64,000 bases of DNA from Desarmillaria ectypa (GCA_030407005.1 JAUDYN010000009.1:248001-312000), one strand, 5' to 3'; positions 44,645 to 58,000 are shown, numbered from the stretch's first letter. Notes: a model not told the origin generated them from the sequence alone. Made by a program: numbers and translations.

Positions 44645-47600
44645 CGGAGAGGTGTATAGAGGTGGCAGTGGTGGCAGGTGTGTAACAGTGAACTGGAGTA
44701 CGAAAGGGTGGGTGCTTGGCTATCGACGACGCTAACTCGCAGACTTTATACGCGTTCGAGGCAGGTGTACCTAAAGAGGGTCGCATAATGATTTGTAACG
44801 ACTTCCTTGCCGCTTCGACAGTGGCGCCCTACGCTCAGGGTACCATAGTATCTCGATTAGGATACTGACCAAAGACTCTTTGACTACCGTCTTAAGCAAC
44901 CGTGTCTTCTCAACAACCACGATCGCGTTTTCAAAATGAAATGGACGGGCTTCTTCAATTTGTCTCATCCGTCTTCGGGCTGATAAAGTAATCTTAGCCC
45001 TTCTAAAGGTCTGTTACGCACGTCAATTTACCCCAGTGCCCAGGCAAGACAGCAACCAAGGTCCGAGGGTCGGAGTCTATATTCGGACAATGGTAAAGTA
45101 GTGCCCAGAATCTGTCCCACAGGAAATCCCAGCATGGCCGTCGTATGGGTTTTAAGCTTTCTGTGTAATCGGCCATTATAGCATGACCGACAGCACACAC
45201 AACATGATCACATACATACGGAACTTTAAAACCCGGGCCAGAATATTCTTTTGGATTAGCAACGAGTTGGAAGCCTTTCAAGTCGCGCCGGACGCGTTGA
45301 AAGAGTTTCTACCGCCAAGTGTCCGATCGTGAACGAGGTGTTCTTGTGATTGACATTCGAAAAAGTCCCGACCTCAAAAAGTTTGTCGGTCCTTTTGTTT
45401 TTACATGCCAATCTTTCCTTGTTGGCTATGTGTCATACGCGGGTGATTAAATTTCACACGAAGATACCTTTGTCTTCGAATTTGCGTCGTCGGCCCTGAT
45501 ACTACACTCGTCCCGGCCGTGGCAGGGAAAACATACGGAACGTCCTAGGAAGGTTGTCGTGATCGGTATAATCTCCGTACATGCATATGATTCCGGAAAC
45601 GATTCACCCTCACGACGCCATGATGTTGCAAGCATGGCATCCTTTTTCGGTATGTTTCTCGTGTAATTTCTCGTACAAGTAAACGCCTATCAGCAAAACA
45701 GTTACCGCCAACAAGTGACGGCATGGTAGACGCTTGCAGAATCAGCCAATTTCCCCCTCCCGGCGGTCCATCATCAAGACACTATCGAGTCGTCCAGAAC
45801 CAAATAGCCTAAACCCCCCCAAATTCCAATTTACGACGACTTTGATAATGCTGATGGAGACCGGGCCATCATTCTCCTCACACACGCGTCACCCGACTAA
45901 GGTGTCCTCGGAGAGTCTGTATTCAATGATACATCTAAAGTACCGCGGCCAAGGGTTCTGAAGCGAGAATAATGTTAGAACTAGCTGGGGGTAATGGTCC
46001 CGTAATCCAAAGCTATGAATTTTAACCTAGCACCCTAAAAGATTTCTCTTTGAATTACCGTTTAAGGGCCGACTCACTCGCAGAGGTAAGGACTTATTTA
46101 GAGGGATCAGACTACAAAGGGACTCAAGGCGGGAGCGGGAAGGACTAGAACATGATAGTTAGGTTTCCGTATACTGGCGTGCTCGAGACATTGGCCTTAT
46201 CATAGACACTTGCACCAAGAAAAACTGGGCACCAATCACGGCGAGTTGGCTTCTGACCGAATAGTCACGAAGAGAAGCACCCTCTGCGGACATAACAGAT
46301 CGACATGGATACAAAAATATCGGTGAAAAGCCGGCATTTGAGGGCGATCCTCATTTGGGACGGGTATTTCAGTCATGCAAAGGTTTCTTGAATATAATGA
46401 AAGAATGAGTGGCAAGTGAGCGTAAGATCGTATAGGTTGGGGCTAAGGGTTAGCATCGCCCTTTGCCAATGTGAACTAAACTTATCTTTTCTAAAAACAG
46501 AATTGATTATACGTAGTATTGAATCTTCCGAGACGCTAAATGTATGAGTTACCGAGCTTGCTTGTTGGGAGAGGGCTGCACGCATACCTTTTTGTGTACG
46601 GGAAGTATAAAGGGTAAATGAATTGCTGCTTTTCAGGGAGGCCTTTATCGATCAGTGTCAGGTAATCATACCCGGCGCGATGCGTCGGGTTGCCAGTGGT
46701 TTCCACTGTCCAACCATGACCCGTCATAAACGAACGCGGGACAGGAAAATAAGGCGACGATCAGCGGCGGATGTAACACCCGGAGTACCAAAAAAGCCAT
46801 TGGCAGCTATGGACAGAAGGGCGGAAGAAGGTGCTTGCGGCTGGCCGAGAATGGTCACGAGCAAGAATGCGCCTGCTGAAGGTCCGTGAAGGATGGCATT
46901 TGCTAAAGCCACGAGCCAGAGTTGCCACTGACAAGTGGTTATCGATGGACATCCCGAGCGGCGTGATGGAAGTCCAGGTGATTCGGGCCGGAGCTACATC
47001 TTGCGCGACAAATATCCGGGATACCCGTCCCCACTTCAGAGGAATCCATTAAACCTTGTGATAGACTTCGAGTTCGGATGCAGGGCGGGTGAGCCGAAAT
47101 GTTGAAGGTCGCTGACACGTCTACGAATACGCCACTGAGGATTAGTGGCTGCGCCATCATCTAGGAAGGCCCAGGTTCAGGTTGGGTGTATAATCGACCT
47201 GTAAATGTCGGTTGGATGTCATTTTCGTGCATCAAGGCGAAAGTAGAAGAAACTAACAAGCCGGAGTGACAGAAATAAATCAATGGGTCCAAAGAGCCTC
47301 TGTCAAACGATTTTGGTGCGTTGTCTCGAGCCTGATGATCGGGAGGACGACTGGTACATATACCCAGTCCAACGAATTGCGTATGTGATGGTTAATCATT
47401 ATCTGAAAGTAGCAGGTAAGTCCTAAGTCCTGAGTACCCTGAAGGAGGGAAAAAATAGAGAACTTGCTATCGAAGATAGAGCGTCTAGTTCCGAACCCGC
47501 ACTGCATCGAACAGGTTAAGTCCGGCTTGACTGACCTCGCGGATGTGGAAGGGTGAAAGAAAACAGCAGACGACAAAACTTGCTCCGCGCACTAAGTACC

Positions 47601-48225
47601 CTTTGACAGATGGAGTGTACCGGTCGCGATGATGGTCGGAAGCGTTAGACTTTCCGCTGACATTGCAAAGTACAACAATGGCCTCGGAATCAAAACATCA
47701 ATCATTTTTGGTCCCTGCATGTGGATGTGGCCGTGCCAAAGTATGTGTCAATTTGGCAACCGCTGCCTCGCGGATTCCTCCCATTGGTTAAGTCGTTATC
47801 GACCTTGATTCTGGTGCTCACTAAGCGTTTCAATGGACCATGGGGCTTTCCGGGCATTCGTCTTCCCGCAACTGTTAGGTTATGTTGTACTTGCTGCGGT
47901 CTTTTCGCTGAACTCCTGGTTTTCATCGCTTGTCGTGCGCAGCATCCTTCCTGCTAGTGATTCACTTGCAATACGTGTGCAGCTCACTATCGCAGCTATT
48001 CTTTGTGTGACTCGTACTGGATCCCTCTCTTCTGCGGCAGGAAGCGCAGCAAGATATCACAACTTTATTATTTGACTCATTTCTCAGCTCTACCAAGGCG
48101 CGTGCCAAGTGGATGGCTATAAAAGTATTTGTGTTGTACCTCTAAACCCCAGAGAATCGTATCTACAAACATATCCAAGTGAGCTACGCTACAAACAGCA
48201 GTATACTTCTTCGTCGCTCTCAACC
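44645..48225. other. Gene-poor stretch; only weak open frames
   Basis: Minus-strand frames at 46,724-46,912 (hydrophobic, GPSAGAFLLVTILGQPQ) and 46,939-47,160, and a few others, have a somewhat protein-like composition, but I cannot join them by convincing splice sites or name a family. Nothing else is recognised. The last 120 bases probably hold the promoter of the small gene that follows. Confidence 0.4.
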
Positions 48226-48462
48226 ATGTCTTCCTACCCGAACAACTCGTCGACCACCACGGTCTCATCCATCCAGACCCTTATTCCTACGAAGGACTAT
48301 ACGCCTGCATTCTCATATCTCTAGTCTAAATATGGGTTCGGCGGGAACGCGCCCTCTCCCAACCCCAAGCCTACAACTCAAAGTCAGCAAAAAGGCAGCA
48401 AAGACGACAAAGTTCTCTCTGACTTGGCGGGGAAATATGGGTTTGGGGGAAGTCAGTTGTAG
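48226..48462 (+). pseudogene. Small disordered protein with YGFGG motifs, in-frame TAG
   Basis: From ATG 48,226 (MSSYPNNSSTTTVSS) the frame reads PTKDYTPAFSYL, then TAG at 48,322-48,324, then SKYGFGGNAPSPNPKP, and later LAGKYGFGGSQL before TAG at 48,460-48,462. The stop stands where the related gene at 60,080-60,556 has Gln in KDYPSAFAELQSTYGFGG, so CAG to TAG is likely. Without the stop the protein would be 78 aa with two YGFGG repeats. The motif K-D-Y-x2-A-F-x2-LQS-x-YGFGG occurs, as far as I recall, in several small basidiomycete proteins of unknown role. Stop read-through, RNA editing or a sequencing error are alternatives to a true pseudogene. Confidence 0.6.
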
Positions 48463-49626
48463 CAGAAGCAGTCGTGGTTATGATTTGAGAGAACCCGGCG
48501 TACCAAACGAAGGGCCCCGGGAGAATTGCGACACGAGAACGGCGGTGAGTGGAATAGATAATGGTATTTTATGATAAAGTGGATGCACTTGTATTCTCTA
48601 TACCTCGAATACGGGATTATAATTCCGTTGGGTCTTCAATTGCTGCTTTTATTTCATTCTTCCAGCATGTGATTTTTGCCTGGGCTTTAGGCATAGGTGA
48701 GGAACGGGCGCGCACGGGCCGCCGCCGATGATCAATGCCGCGGCACCGACGCTGTTGACGAAGCTATGACGCATTCCGATCGTCATGCGCAAATCGTCCA
48801 CCGTGTATGGGCCTCCGAGTATAAAAGGGCGACCTCCTTTGGTCCATACTTTCATTGCTCCTTTCCTTCCTTCTCCCATCATCGATATCGATCATCTCTT
48901 GGGCATCCTCCGCCTGCCTGTGAACTTACCCACGGACAGCCAGCTCGTCGTGTTCCGAAGCAACGTATCAGGCCGTGCGTAGATCCATGGCGTTGATGAC
49001 GGTAGCTGTCTGTATTAGCAGACCACTCGCGCCCTCGTCCCTACGTCTTCATGATCTTCGCAACGTCTCTTTTGCGCTCGTTAAGCAATGAAAGCTAGCA
49101 ACTTGATCTCTGCTTGCTGTTCGAGATCGCATACTGAATGAACACTTTCTCAACTACTACTGCCCAAGTTTGCCATCAGCTATATCTCCCTTCACCGTAA
49201 CACCAACCTCATCAAGATTGCCAAATAAAAGAGAATGACACTGAAGTACTAAACGCCCTCAGTCCAGATAATCAGAGAAAAAGCAGGGTTTATGTTTGAC
49301 CATAGTACGTCCCCAAAACGATATAAATTGCTAAGTATACAACCCAGTTAGCGGCTACTTCCACTAGGTAACAAGGATCACTTAGGGTTCCAAGATCGGC
49401 CCCAGTCGACGCCCCCACACTGGTATATTCGAGCGCCCTCACCATAATTCACCTAGAAATACAGATCATACCAAAAATGGATGCAATGGATGCCACAATC
49501 AGAACAGACGAAGCGCCGGCCGAGTAGGGACAACAGGTGCCGCCGAAGCATTGATGATCTCAGTAGATCTCATCTCTTTGCCAGCTAGAAGATACGCAAC
49601 ACGGAGCTCCTATGACAAACGCAGGT
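48463..49626. other. No recognised gene; one TATA-like promoter sequence
   Basis: A TATA box in good context (GAGTATAAAAGGGCG) lies at about 48,818-48,832 on the plus strand, followed by a pyrimidine-rich stretch, as expected for a core promoter. I find no convincing gene downstream: the next ATG frames are short and motif-free. Confidence 0.45.
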
Positions 49627-50365
49627 TTAGATTCGAAACTCGGACAGGATGGAACGCACTTCAAAACTATGCTGCGAATAGGTGTTCTGGGCCGTTATGC
49701 TTGCCAAAATCTCCCCATTGGCGTCCGGTACGTGTGCACTTTGAATGGGAGCCACTGTACTTTGGATAAGTGGCAGTGTAGGTAACAGTGAACTTTGGAT
49801 AGACGGCAAGGTACTCTGCATAGACGGCACGGTGCTCTGGATAGGGGATATCGAGCTAAAGGAGAAAGCGGGAGCCATGGACGGAGGTAGTACTTTATTT
49901 CCCTTTTCATACGCTTGCCAACGCAATTCCTAATACGAAGGTAAATTGAACCCATCCAAGCGTATCCTCCCCGACGTACCTCAGGGCTGTACCCAACATA
50001 CCTCGGAGCCGCCACGATGGACTGGAAGTTTTCTTCCGACACACGCGTCTGCTCCCACACGTGGAAATCCGGTAGCTCTGCTTGTTTTTGCTTCGGGAGG
50101 CGTTGAGGCTCGAAGAGCGGTGGGAGACCCAGGGTGGTGCGTTCATGCAGCGCGGTAGGTATCTGGGGACAAGGGACGGGTGGCTGGCCTGTTGTCGAGT
50201 ATGCCTTTAGGTAATCGTCTATACGGACCTCCTAGGATCGTAATTGTGGTTAGGGAAGGGGAGCGGGTCGGTAGGAAGCAGTGTGGCTACCTCGAAACTC
50301 TTCCCTTGGGGACCATCCTGTATTGCCGCCGCAATGCACATGTAAAGGTCCGTGTCGGCATCCAT
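49627..50365 (-). CDS. Protein with two Nup98-like motifs
   Basis: Three exons: 50,365-50,291, 50,231-49,980 and 49,929-49,627; 209 aa from MDADTDLYMC. Both introns have clean borders and join in phase 0. Two related motifs stand out: YMCIAAAIQDGPQGKSFEEV followed by RIDDYLKAY, and NFQSIVAAPRYVGYSPEE followed by LRWQAYEKG. Both resemble the conserved I-x-A-M...S-x-EELR-x-x-DY segment of Nup98-type nucleoporins. Between them is LGLPPLFEPQ. The C-terminal exon has Ser/Pro repeats (SPIQSTVPSMQST) and no FG repeats. Upstream in the same frame the sequence stays open except for one TAG (about 50,400), where it reads QQG, stop, VLPGQPSF, so the natural start may be further upstream and the gene damaged. 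A nuclear-pore role is inference only. Confidence 0.65.
49740..49862. repeat. Degenerate minisatellite inside the Nup98-like gene
   Basis: Units of about 21-27 bp built around CTTTGGATA(A/G)..GGCA or CTCTGCATAGACGGCA recur five times. On the coding (minus) strand they encode repeats of the form (P/S)-(I/M)-Q-S-(T/S)-(V/L). The repeat keeps the reading frame. Confidence 0.7.
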
Positions 50366-52053
50366 GGCGGTGGTCGCGAAGGAGGGTTGGCCTGGTAATA
50401 CCTAGCCCTGCTGTCGCTGGTGGACGCTTGGGTGCAGAAAGGTTCGACCTGCCCTAAAGTGCACGTGGGTCGGGAACATGCGGATGATTCGGTAAGCGGT
50501 CCGATGTTCCGTCCAACACTAAGTTACCACAACTTCGACTGATACGAAGCAGTGGACATAGTCTCATCGCATCTGCTGAAAACTGAGAATCCCCCTCTAT
50601 TTGTTTCGTCACGTTGCGAGGACTACCACTGTCAATCCCGCGATGCTTCGAACCGAAAATTGGCTACAAGGTTCCATTAAATTTAAGTCCCCGTCCCAGC
50701 AGGGTCTTTTTTTTTTGCCGTCATGCATACGTTCTTCTGTGGCTTTAGGCTCATTGAATTGGGTTGCAATGGTGGCGCAACCAGATGACTTTACTGCGCG
50801 TTGTCCTCCGCTGCGGGTAACGTTGGATACATCGTACTCGGCCTCAATGACGGCGCTAGATGCACTCTGGCCTTCTGACTGCTCTTGGCCAAATTTGCCT
50901 GGCTATTCAGGTATGGGACTTTTATATATCGGTGCTAACGTTAACTAGCGACAAAACCGACGGACGTAGTCGCCGAGCATTGAAACCCTCGGACATATCG
51001 GACCTTTGAAGCGTGAGGCTTTGAAGCACTACTTTCTTTGCTTTTGCGGAACTGTGTTTCCTCATAGCAAGTCAAAAACCCTTATATTTGGTTTCCAATT
51101 GCCTGCGGAAACACCACACTGGCAGACAGTGCATGCGACGTTAAGCACGGGCTTCCATCTTTATGGGTCCGAGCAGGTTCAATGTTCCGTATGCTATCAT
51201 GTTGGGAGCGCGTGAGTTATTACTTTGGCACTCCCTCGGACACGGTCATGAAGATCGCTTTAGCAGCTCGTAATCGACACATCCTCGGTTGAAGGATAGG
51301 AATTGTCATGGATACCACCGTAAGTACTTTTTTAAATACTAAGTATGATCGGCTGACAGCTTTCTTCTGCAGACCACGATGGTACTTTTTATACGAGCAT
51401 AATATGCTCTTACTTTCCTCCCGGCAGGCCCCCCCCCTCCCTCCCTCTCTTCCCTCTCTTTCTTCGCGTTTATCTTCTCTATCGGTTTGGCACAGCGCGC
51501 TCGATCGGGCTTTCTGTTCTGGAGAATGGGGTGAGTTCAATCTTAAGCAGTTATCTCCTCTGTTCATCGATATCTATTTCAGTCACCACATCGCGTCCAC
51601 GTGCAAGTTGAGTGGTGTCTAGTAGTGGAATGGAAGCTGCAAGTCCCTCCACTTCTTTACTCGACGTTTTCCACGCATTTTTTGTTGCTCGACTGAAAGA
51701 TGTTATTTCTTATTGGGTGATAGTCTGTCATGTGGAGAGGGTACATTTCTTCTTATCACTCAGCATAGTGTACTATATCCTGTACGTTCTTCCGACCCGG
51801 AGTCATATTTTCTACAGGCTCCGTCTTTATTCTGGTGTCAAGCACTTATCAAGCACTCGTAGAGATTGATCAGTAAACGATAACTGACTGTACTTGATAA
51901 AATTGCAGTACTTTTGACTTTGACTTGACTGTCAAGGTAATTCAGGATTCTAGGGTTAGGGCTCCTAATTTGGCAAAGTGCACGCGCCACCTGCTTACAT
52001 ATGCTTTTCACTTCATTTCTCGACTTGCACCTCGAATATTCCATTGAAGGACG
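50366..52053. other. Intergenic, nothing recognised
   Basis: The plus-strand frame 50,601-50,948 and others lack motifs. A CT-rich run near 51,420-51,480 and a possible NST1 promoter close to 52,000 (with CTAGGGTTAGGG near 51,950) are the only notable features. The TTAGGG word occurs once and is not a telomere array. Confidence 0.5.
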
Positions 52054-54985
52054 ATGGCGCCAGTAGGAAGGCAGCCCAGCCAGGTATCCATTGGGAAAAA
52101 GCCTATGGCATATCCTACGACTCAGCCGCAGGCGACGCAAGCGCCAGCGAAGAGCGCACGCGCCGCATCGAAAGCGCCGGTTCCGCCGAATGCGTACAAC
52201 AATAACACGACGACGAACGTCCATCATCACCCGTCGCCACCGCCGTCGAAGCGACCTCCAACAACGACGGTGCCAAGCACCACTAAAGCCAATAAGATCT
52301 GGAGCACGAGCAGCACGGAGGAGCGTGAGCGGATCAAGGATTTCTGGCTCGGCCTTGGCGAGGAGGAGCGCCGGAATCTCGTCAAGATTGAAAAAGACAC
52401 AGTGTTGAGGAAGATGAAGGAGCAGCAGAAGCACAGCTGTAGCTGCGCTGTCTGTGGGAGGAAGAGGTGAGTCCATCAAAGGGATATTTCTGTCTTTGTA
52501 TTTCTGTACTTAAACTATTAACAGAAACGCTATCGAGGAAGAGCTGGAGGTGCTGTACGATGCATACTACGAGGAGCTCGAACAGTATGCTCACCTCCAG
52601 CAGCGGTACGTCTCTTCGGGTGGCCCTCCGCCACCAGGACCAGGACCTTTTCCCGGTTCGGTGGAGCTCGACAAGCACGGCGCCGTCATCAACCACAACA
52701 CGAAGAAGACGACGGTGAAGCGACCTCAGCAGGTGCAGCAGCAGCAACGGAAATCGGGCGTGGTGGCGCCACCGCCAACTCCCAATCGTACCAAGCAGCG
52801 GCACAAGCATCCGAGCGAGTTCGACGACGACGACGAAGATGAAGAAGGAGAGGAGGAAGATGAAGAAGAAGAGGATGAATATGAAGTTATGGACGAGGAA
52901 GAAGGTGATGACGAGTACGAGGAGGACGACGAGGAAGAAGAGGCGCCACCAGCCAAGGTAAAACCTCCGGCCCAGCCACAACCGCCACCAGTCAAACCCG
53001 CTCGAGATGGCCTGTTCAGCCTTGGGAGCAGTTTGACCGTCACCGGCCCAGGAAATATCCTCACCGTTGCCGACGATCTGCTCAAGAACGACGGGCAAAA
53101 GTTTCTCGAGATGATGGAGCAGCTGGCTGAGCGGCGTATGCAGCGAGAGGAAGAGGCCGCAGGGGACGTCGAGAGTGATAGTGAGGATGATGACGAAGAC
53201 GATGAAGACGATGAAGACGGCGAGGGTGATGACGATGATGACGACGACGAAGACGACGATGAGGAAGACGACGAGGAAGAGGAAGAAGTACGTTCGAATT
53301 CGTTATATCCAAGTGTATGATCTTACTCGTTGCAGATTCTCACCGAAGAGCAGAAGATGGAAGAAGGCAAGCGGATGTTCTCCATCTTTGCGGCGCGAAT
53401 GTTCGAGCAGCGGGTACTCCAAGCGTATCGAGAAAAGGTGGCACAGGAAAGGCAACTGCAGTTACTGCGCGAACTGGAGGATGAGGACAAGTTGACGAAG
53501 GAGAAAGAGATGAAGAAGCAGCGCGAGAAGGAAAAGAAAAAGGACAAGAAGCGGTGCGCGACTTGAACGTCTGAACGGTATCTTTTGACCTTATACTATT
53601 ACAGACAGCAGAAGCAAGCGAAAGAGTCGGAAAAGGCGCAGAAAGCTGCTTCGAAAGCTGCGGAAGAGGCGGAAGCCAAGGCAAGACAACTGCAACTGGA
53701 AAACGAACAGCGCAAAAAGCGAGAAGAGGAACGAGTGAGGAGAGAGACGGCGAGAAAGGCGCAAGACGAGGAAAGGGCGAAGAAAGAGGAGGAAAGGAAG
53801 AAGAGGATTGCTGAGGAGCGTGAGCGAGAGGAGAAGAAGAAGAAGGAAAAGGCTGAGAAGGAGAGACTAGAGCGTAAGGCTAGGGAAGAGAAAGAGAAAG
53901 CTGAACGAGAAAAGGCTCGAAAAGAAAAGGAAGAACGCGAGAAGGAAGAGCGACTTGAACGAGAGAAGAAGGCTGCGAAAGAGAAGGAAGAACGCGAAGC
54001 CAAGGAAAAGGAGCTCAAGGAAAAGGAAGCTAAGGAGAAAGAGCATTTGGTGGCACTGGCGCAGCAACAGCAACAGCAACGCGTCAAGAATGCGCGCGCT
54101 AGTGCTCCACCGACGTCGCCCAGGAACCCATCGTCCTCGTCGTCTGGTAATGGTCCAACTCAGGCCCGAGGCAGTGTCAACGGCGTCGCTTCCAAGAAGA
54201 TCCTCAACAAACCGTCTCCGGCGGCTATGCCCGTTGCATCCTCATCTTCGGGCTCGTCGTCAATGCCGCGAGCTCCTCGCCCAATTCTTGCTCAACCCCT
54301 CCCTCCAGCGACGTCTCAAATCCCTCAAATCCCGCCTTCACAGACACCCATCTACATCCCACCGCAAGCAGCGATGTCTCCTCGCGTCCCAGCGTTCGTG
54401 CCTCCGTTTGGCTTCACTGCCCCGCCCCAGCCGCTCCAGCCCTCTCCGATGCCGAGAAACTTCCCCCCTGCTGCCGCTGCGTTTGAGACCCACAACCACA
54501 CTCACTATGTCCCGGCGCCTCCGCGAGCGCCCCCTCAGCCGATTGGGCCCCCGCCCAAGAGCCGGCGCACGTCGACGTCTGTGGACCCAGGACCGATCAC
54601 ACGTCCTGTGATTGCGCCTATTGCTCGCCCTGAAGGTGGCGGGAGTGGCTCCGGATCTCCGAATAGACGTTCTCCGAGTCCCAAGGGCGTCGTTTTAGGT
54701 TCGTCGGCATTGGCTGCGGACGACGACGAGGTCGTTGGTGGAGGGGGAAGACGAGGGAGTGCTAATCCGTCTTGGGGGACAAACGAGGGACCGAGGACAC
54801 CTTGGGGCCCTCCGGTGCCGCCTGTGTCACTCCATCCGGCGTATGGTGGTGGCAACCGTAATGGTCCTCCTCTAAGCGCTGGTGGGCTGTGGGCTGCGCC
54901 TTCACAGGAGTGGCATCCTGCCACGGCGTCGCCAGGCCAGGCTGGGTTCTTTGCGAGCGCGTATAATGCGTCGCCGCCTCATTAA
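52054..54985 (+). CDS. NST1: NST1-like stress-response protein
   Basis: Four exons: 52,054-52,466; 52,525-53,287; 53,336-53,553; 53,605-54,985; 924 aa. The N-terminal part is disordered. A conserved core follows: [40 protein letters not shown], then [19 protein letters not shown] in exon 2. Two very acidic tracts (about residues 240-290 and 375-430) flank a conserved [10 protein letters not shown]...[17 protein letters not shown] stretch. Exon 4 begins with roughly 150 residues of charged E/K/R single alpha-helix or coiled coil, then a Pro/Ser-rich low-complexity tail ending YNASPPH. Yeast NST1 affects salt tolerance and interacts with the splicing factor Msl1; the basidiomycete role is inferred. 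It converges on NEO1 with only about 110 bp between stops. Confidence 0.9.
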
Positions 54986-55098
54986 GCCGTGGTTTTTTCT
55001 TTGCTTCATCAACTCTCGCGCAATCATTTACTTTTTTTTCAACTCACGTAGCCAGAAGAATACATTATCAATATTCAAATGGTGTGGTATCTGTGTGA

Positions 55099-58000
55099 TC
55101 ATAGTTTACTTGATGCCGCTGGTGCGACTCTACTCCGAATGAGTTTGATTATATACAGTGGTAGTGCGCTGATGGCGACGATGACAGCAACCTTCCATCC
55201 AAATCCCAGTGTAACGACGAATGAGAGATCTGTGGGTGGTGAGATGACTGACACGACCAGCGGAGGAACGAGACCCACCAAAGTATTCAGGTAGAAAGGC
55301 AATGCTAATAATATAGAAGAACAGGGTAACAATTTCTGATACTACCATGTAGAGGTGCCTGAAAATCGTTGTCACCAGGTAAAGAAGGTCCTAAAAACGT
55401 AAGAGCTACCAACCATGTCGTGATCTCCAGTGCCACCATAATGAGTTCATTGAGAATGAGCGCGGTGAAAGATATTGAGACGATGTGCAAAAACTCATTC
55501 TCGAACAGGACCAGGGACATGATCATTATCGCCGCACCTATCAGTCTCGATCAGTTCACACCGGAAACCCAGAATCTAGAACGGTTCGATTATGTTTCCG
55601 AAACAAGTACGAAATCCCGTGTTCCATTATGTGGATCACGCGCCCAGGACGGGACAGTATGACTGGGTTTCGGAACGCATGATCGAAACGGACTGAATTT
55701 CTGAATTCCCAGAGCGATCGTTTGAATACTCGTAGTAGGAGTCTCTTACCTTGATATAGACTGATCATCAGCCACTGAAAGAAGGTCTTGTACGACAAGG
55801 CTCGGCCCTAAGTCCTTGATGAGTGTTATCGGGCAGAAGCGAGATGACAATATACCTTCGTCAGCTCCTTGTACAACTCTGGGTATAGTAGCGCAACATC
55901 CTCATCCACGTCGCGATCTAACACGAGCGAGAATACAGGAGCCATCGTATAGACCGTCGCATACCCAACCATCAACCACCCCTGATAAAGCGCAATGGGA
56001 GCGAAATAGAAGATGGCCGAGAACACAGCCTGCATGATTGAGATGATCAACCCTCGGTGGATGACAAACTGTGCGAGCTTCGCTGAGCGACGATAAGAAT
56101 TCCTTCCGTGCCATAGTAGGAGCTTCGTTAGGTGGCTGAACTGGGTAACGGAGAAGTCCGCTGCGAGTGAGGCTTGTTTGCCTTCTTTTCCGACAATACC
56201 GACTCCTACATCAGCAGCCTGGATCATGCTGACATCGTTACCACCGTCACCGATACAGCACACGCGTTTCTTCGTATGTTTCCTGATGAGACGTGCCACG
56301 TCTGCTTTTTGGGTTGGTGAGCAACGGCAGGCGACAACCGCAGATAGTTTGGTTGCGATTTCGATGAACTCATTCTTGAAGAGATTAAGGCACAACTATT
56401 TACGTGATATCAGTAAAAGCATAGCTAAAACTTCGATATATATATACCTGCAGTGATTCTCCATCAATGACCAGACAACAATCCAGTTTCGATTGCAAGA
56501 ACTCCAGCTGATCTCGAACCTCATCTGAGGTCTTCACTGCAAATCCTGTTCAGCACTAGAGTGATTAGAAGAGAAATTAGAGAAAGTACACCTACACTTG
56601 GCAACCTCGTGAATGTACTGATTTCGAGCAACCAACTTTGTCGAGATAGCTATGCACCTTGCGGTCTCGATCTTGTCTCCCGTCAACATCCAGATCTTGA
56701 TTCCAGCGTTCCTAAGAAGTTCCAACGTCGACTTGACATCGTCCTGGAGCTTATCCTCGACGCCCGTCAATCCCAGAAGCTCAAGATCATGTTCCAAGTA
56801 CTCCGATACCACCGCAGCCATAGCCTCGTTCCGTCCGTCTAGCTTAACGCTGGCATCATGGTGCCGCTGTTTGAACTCGCTATATGATTGACCGCTCAAC
56901 CGCTTCCTCGCCATTACCAGCGTACGCAAACCCTCGCGAGCCATATTGGCGGTCTCTTCCTCTAACCAATCATTCCTCTGGACGATCTTAGCCATGACGA
57001 CATCAGCACCTTTCTGTAGGAATGTGATCTCCCCCGTCTGAACATCCTGAACAACGATACCCATGCGCTTTGATTCAGAGGTGAAAGGGAATATGTCGAG
57101 CACTGCGAAGACGATCCTTGACCCGGTGGGCGTCTGTAACTCAATCTTGGTACGGTCTCTAAATACCAAGGTAAGGCCGATTGATTGTGTCCATTGCACA
57201 ATGGCGACTTCGTCGGGGGAGGAAGCTTGATAGGTGACTGAGCCATCGTCATTGGTAACCGGAGTGACCTGAGTAAGTGAATTATTAAAAATACTCTCAG
57301 AGGTGATTAAATAGCCCTACATTATGGCACAGTGCCAGACTCAGAACAACATCGCGCACTCGTGATGACATGTCCCTTCGTCCACGTGTGGCTAGTTGGG
57401 CTCCTGTGGGCATTGAACCCTGTCGCGCGTGTGCTAAAAAGAGTGTTAGACTGGAGAAAACAACGAAGTCGTACTGCATTACATTGATCCGCACCGAACG
57501 CTACCGCTAGCTGATGAGAAACTTCGTCCATGGAATCAAAGCCATACGACATGGTTCCCATATGAAGCTTCTTCATCTCCATCTCTAAGCGCAGTATGAG
57601 ACACCATCGACCGGCAAGAAAATTTTCGCACCATTCTGTGTTAGTGTACCAGTTTTGTCGCTCAGCAGATACTCGATCCTCCCAAGTTCCTCGGGCAACG
57701 TGCTGGTCCGCACTATCGTGTTCGGGATCTCGGAATCATTCATTATTTGTTGCGCGTATACAGTTTTGCCCATGTCCAGATTGACACGTAAACTAGACAC
57801 CATTTAGATCGGGATATGAAGTACACTGCGGGCAACATACCTTATGGGAATGATAGACGAGAAGAGAATCAAGAAACGGAAAACGTAGATGTACCAAGAG
57901 CCCCTAAATCCGTTGAGCGCGACTAGAACCAAGGACAGTGCGAATGTTACAGCACAAAGAATCTGATAGGGTATATATGAGAAGACTGCTTTTCTTGCTA

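Noticed and set aside
51948..51962. Telomere-like TTAGGG
   Set aside because: It is a single copy, not an array.
53599..54087. Serine/phenylalanine-rich minus-strand frame opposite NST1
   Set aside because: It is the complement of the E/K/R-rich helix of NST1 and has no independent support. The same holds for the other long minus frames at 52,382-53,098 and 54,535-54,924.
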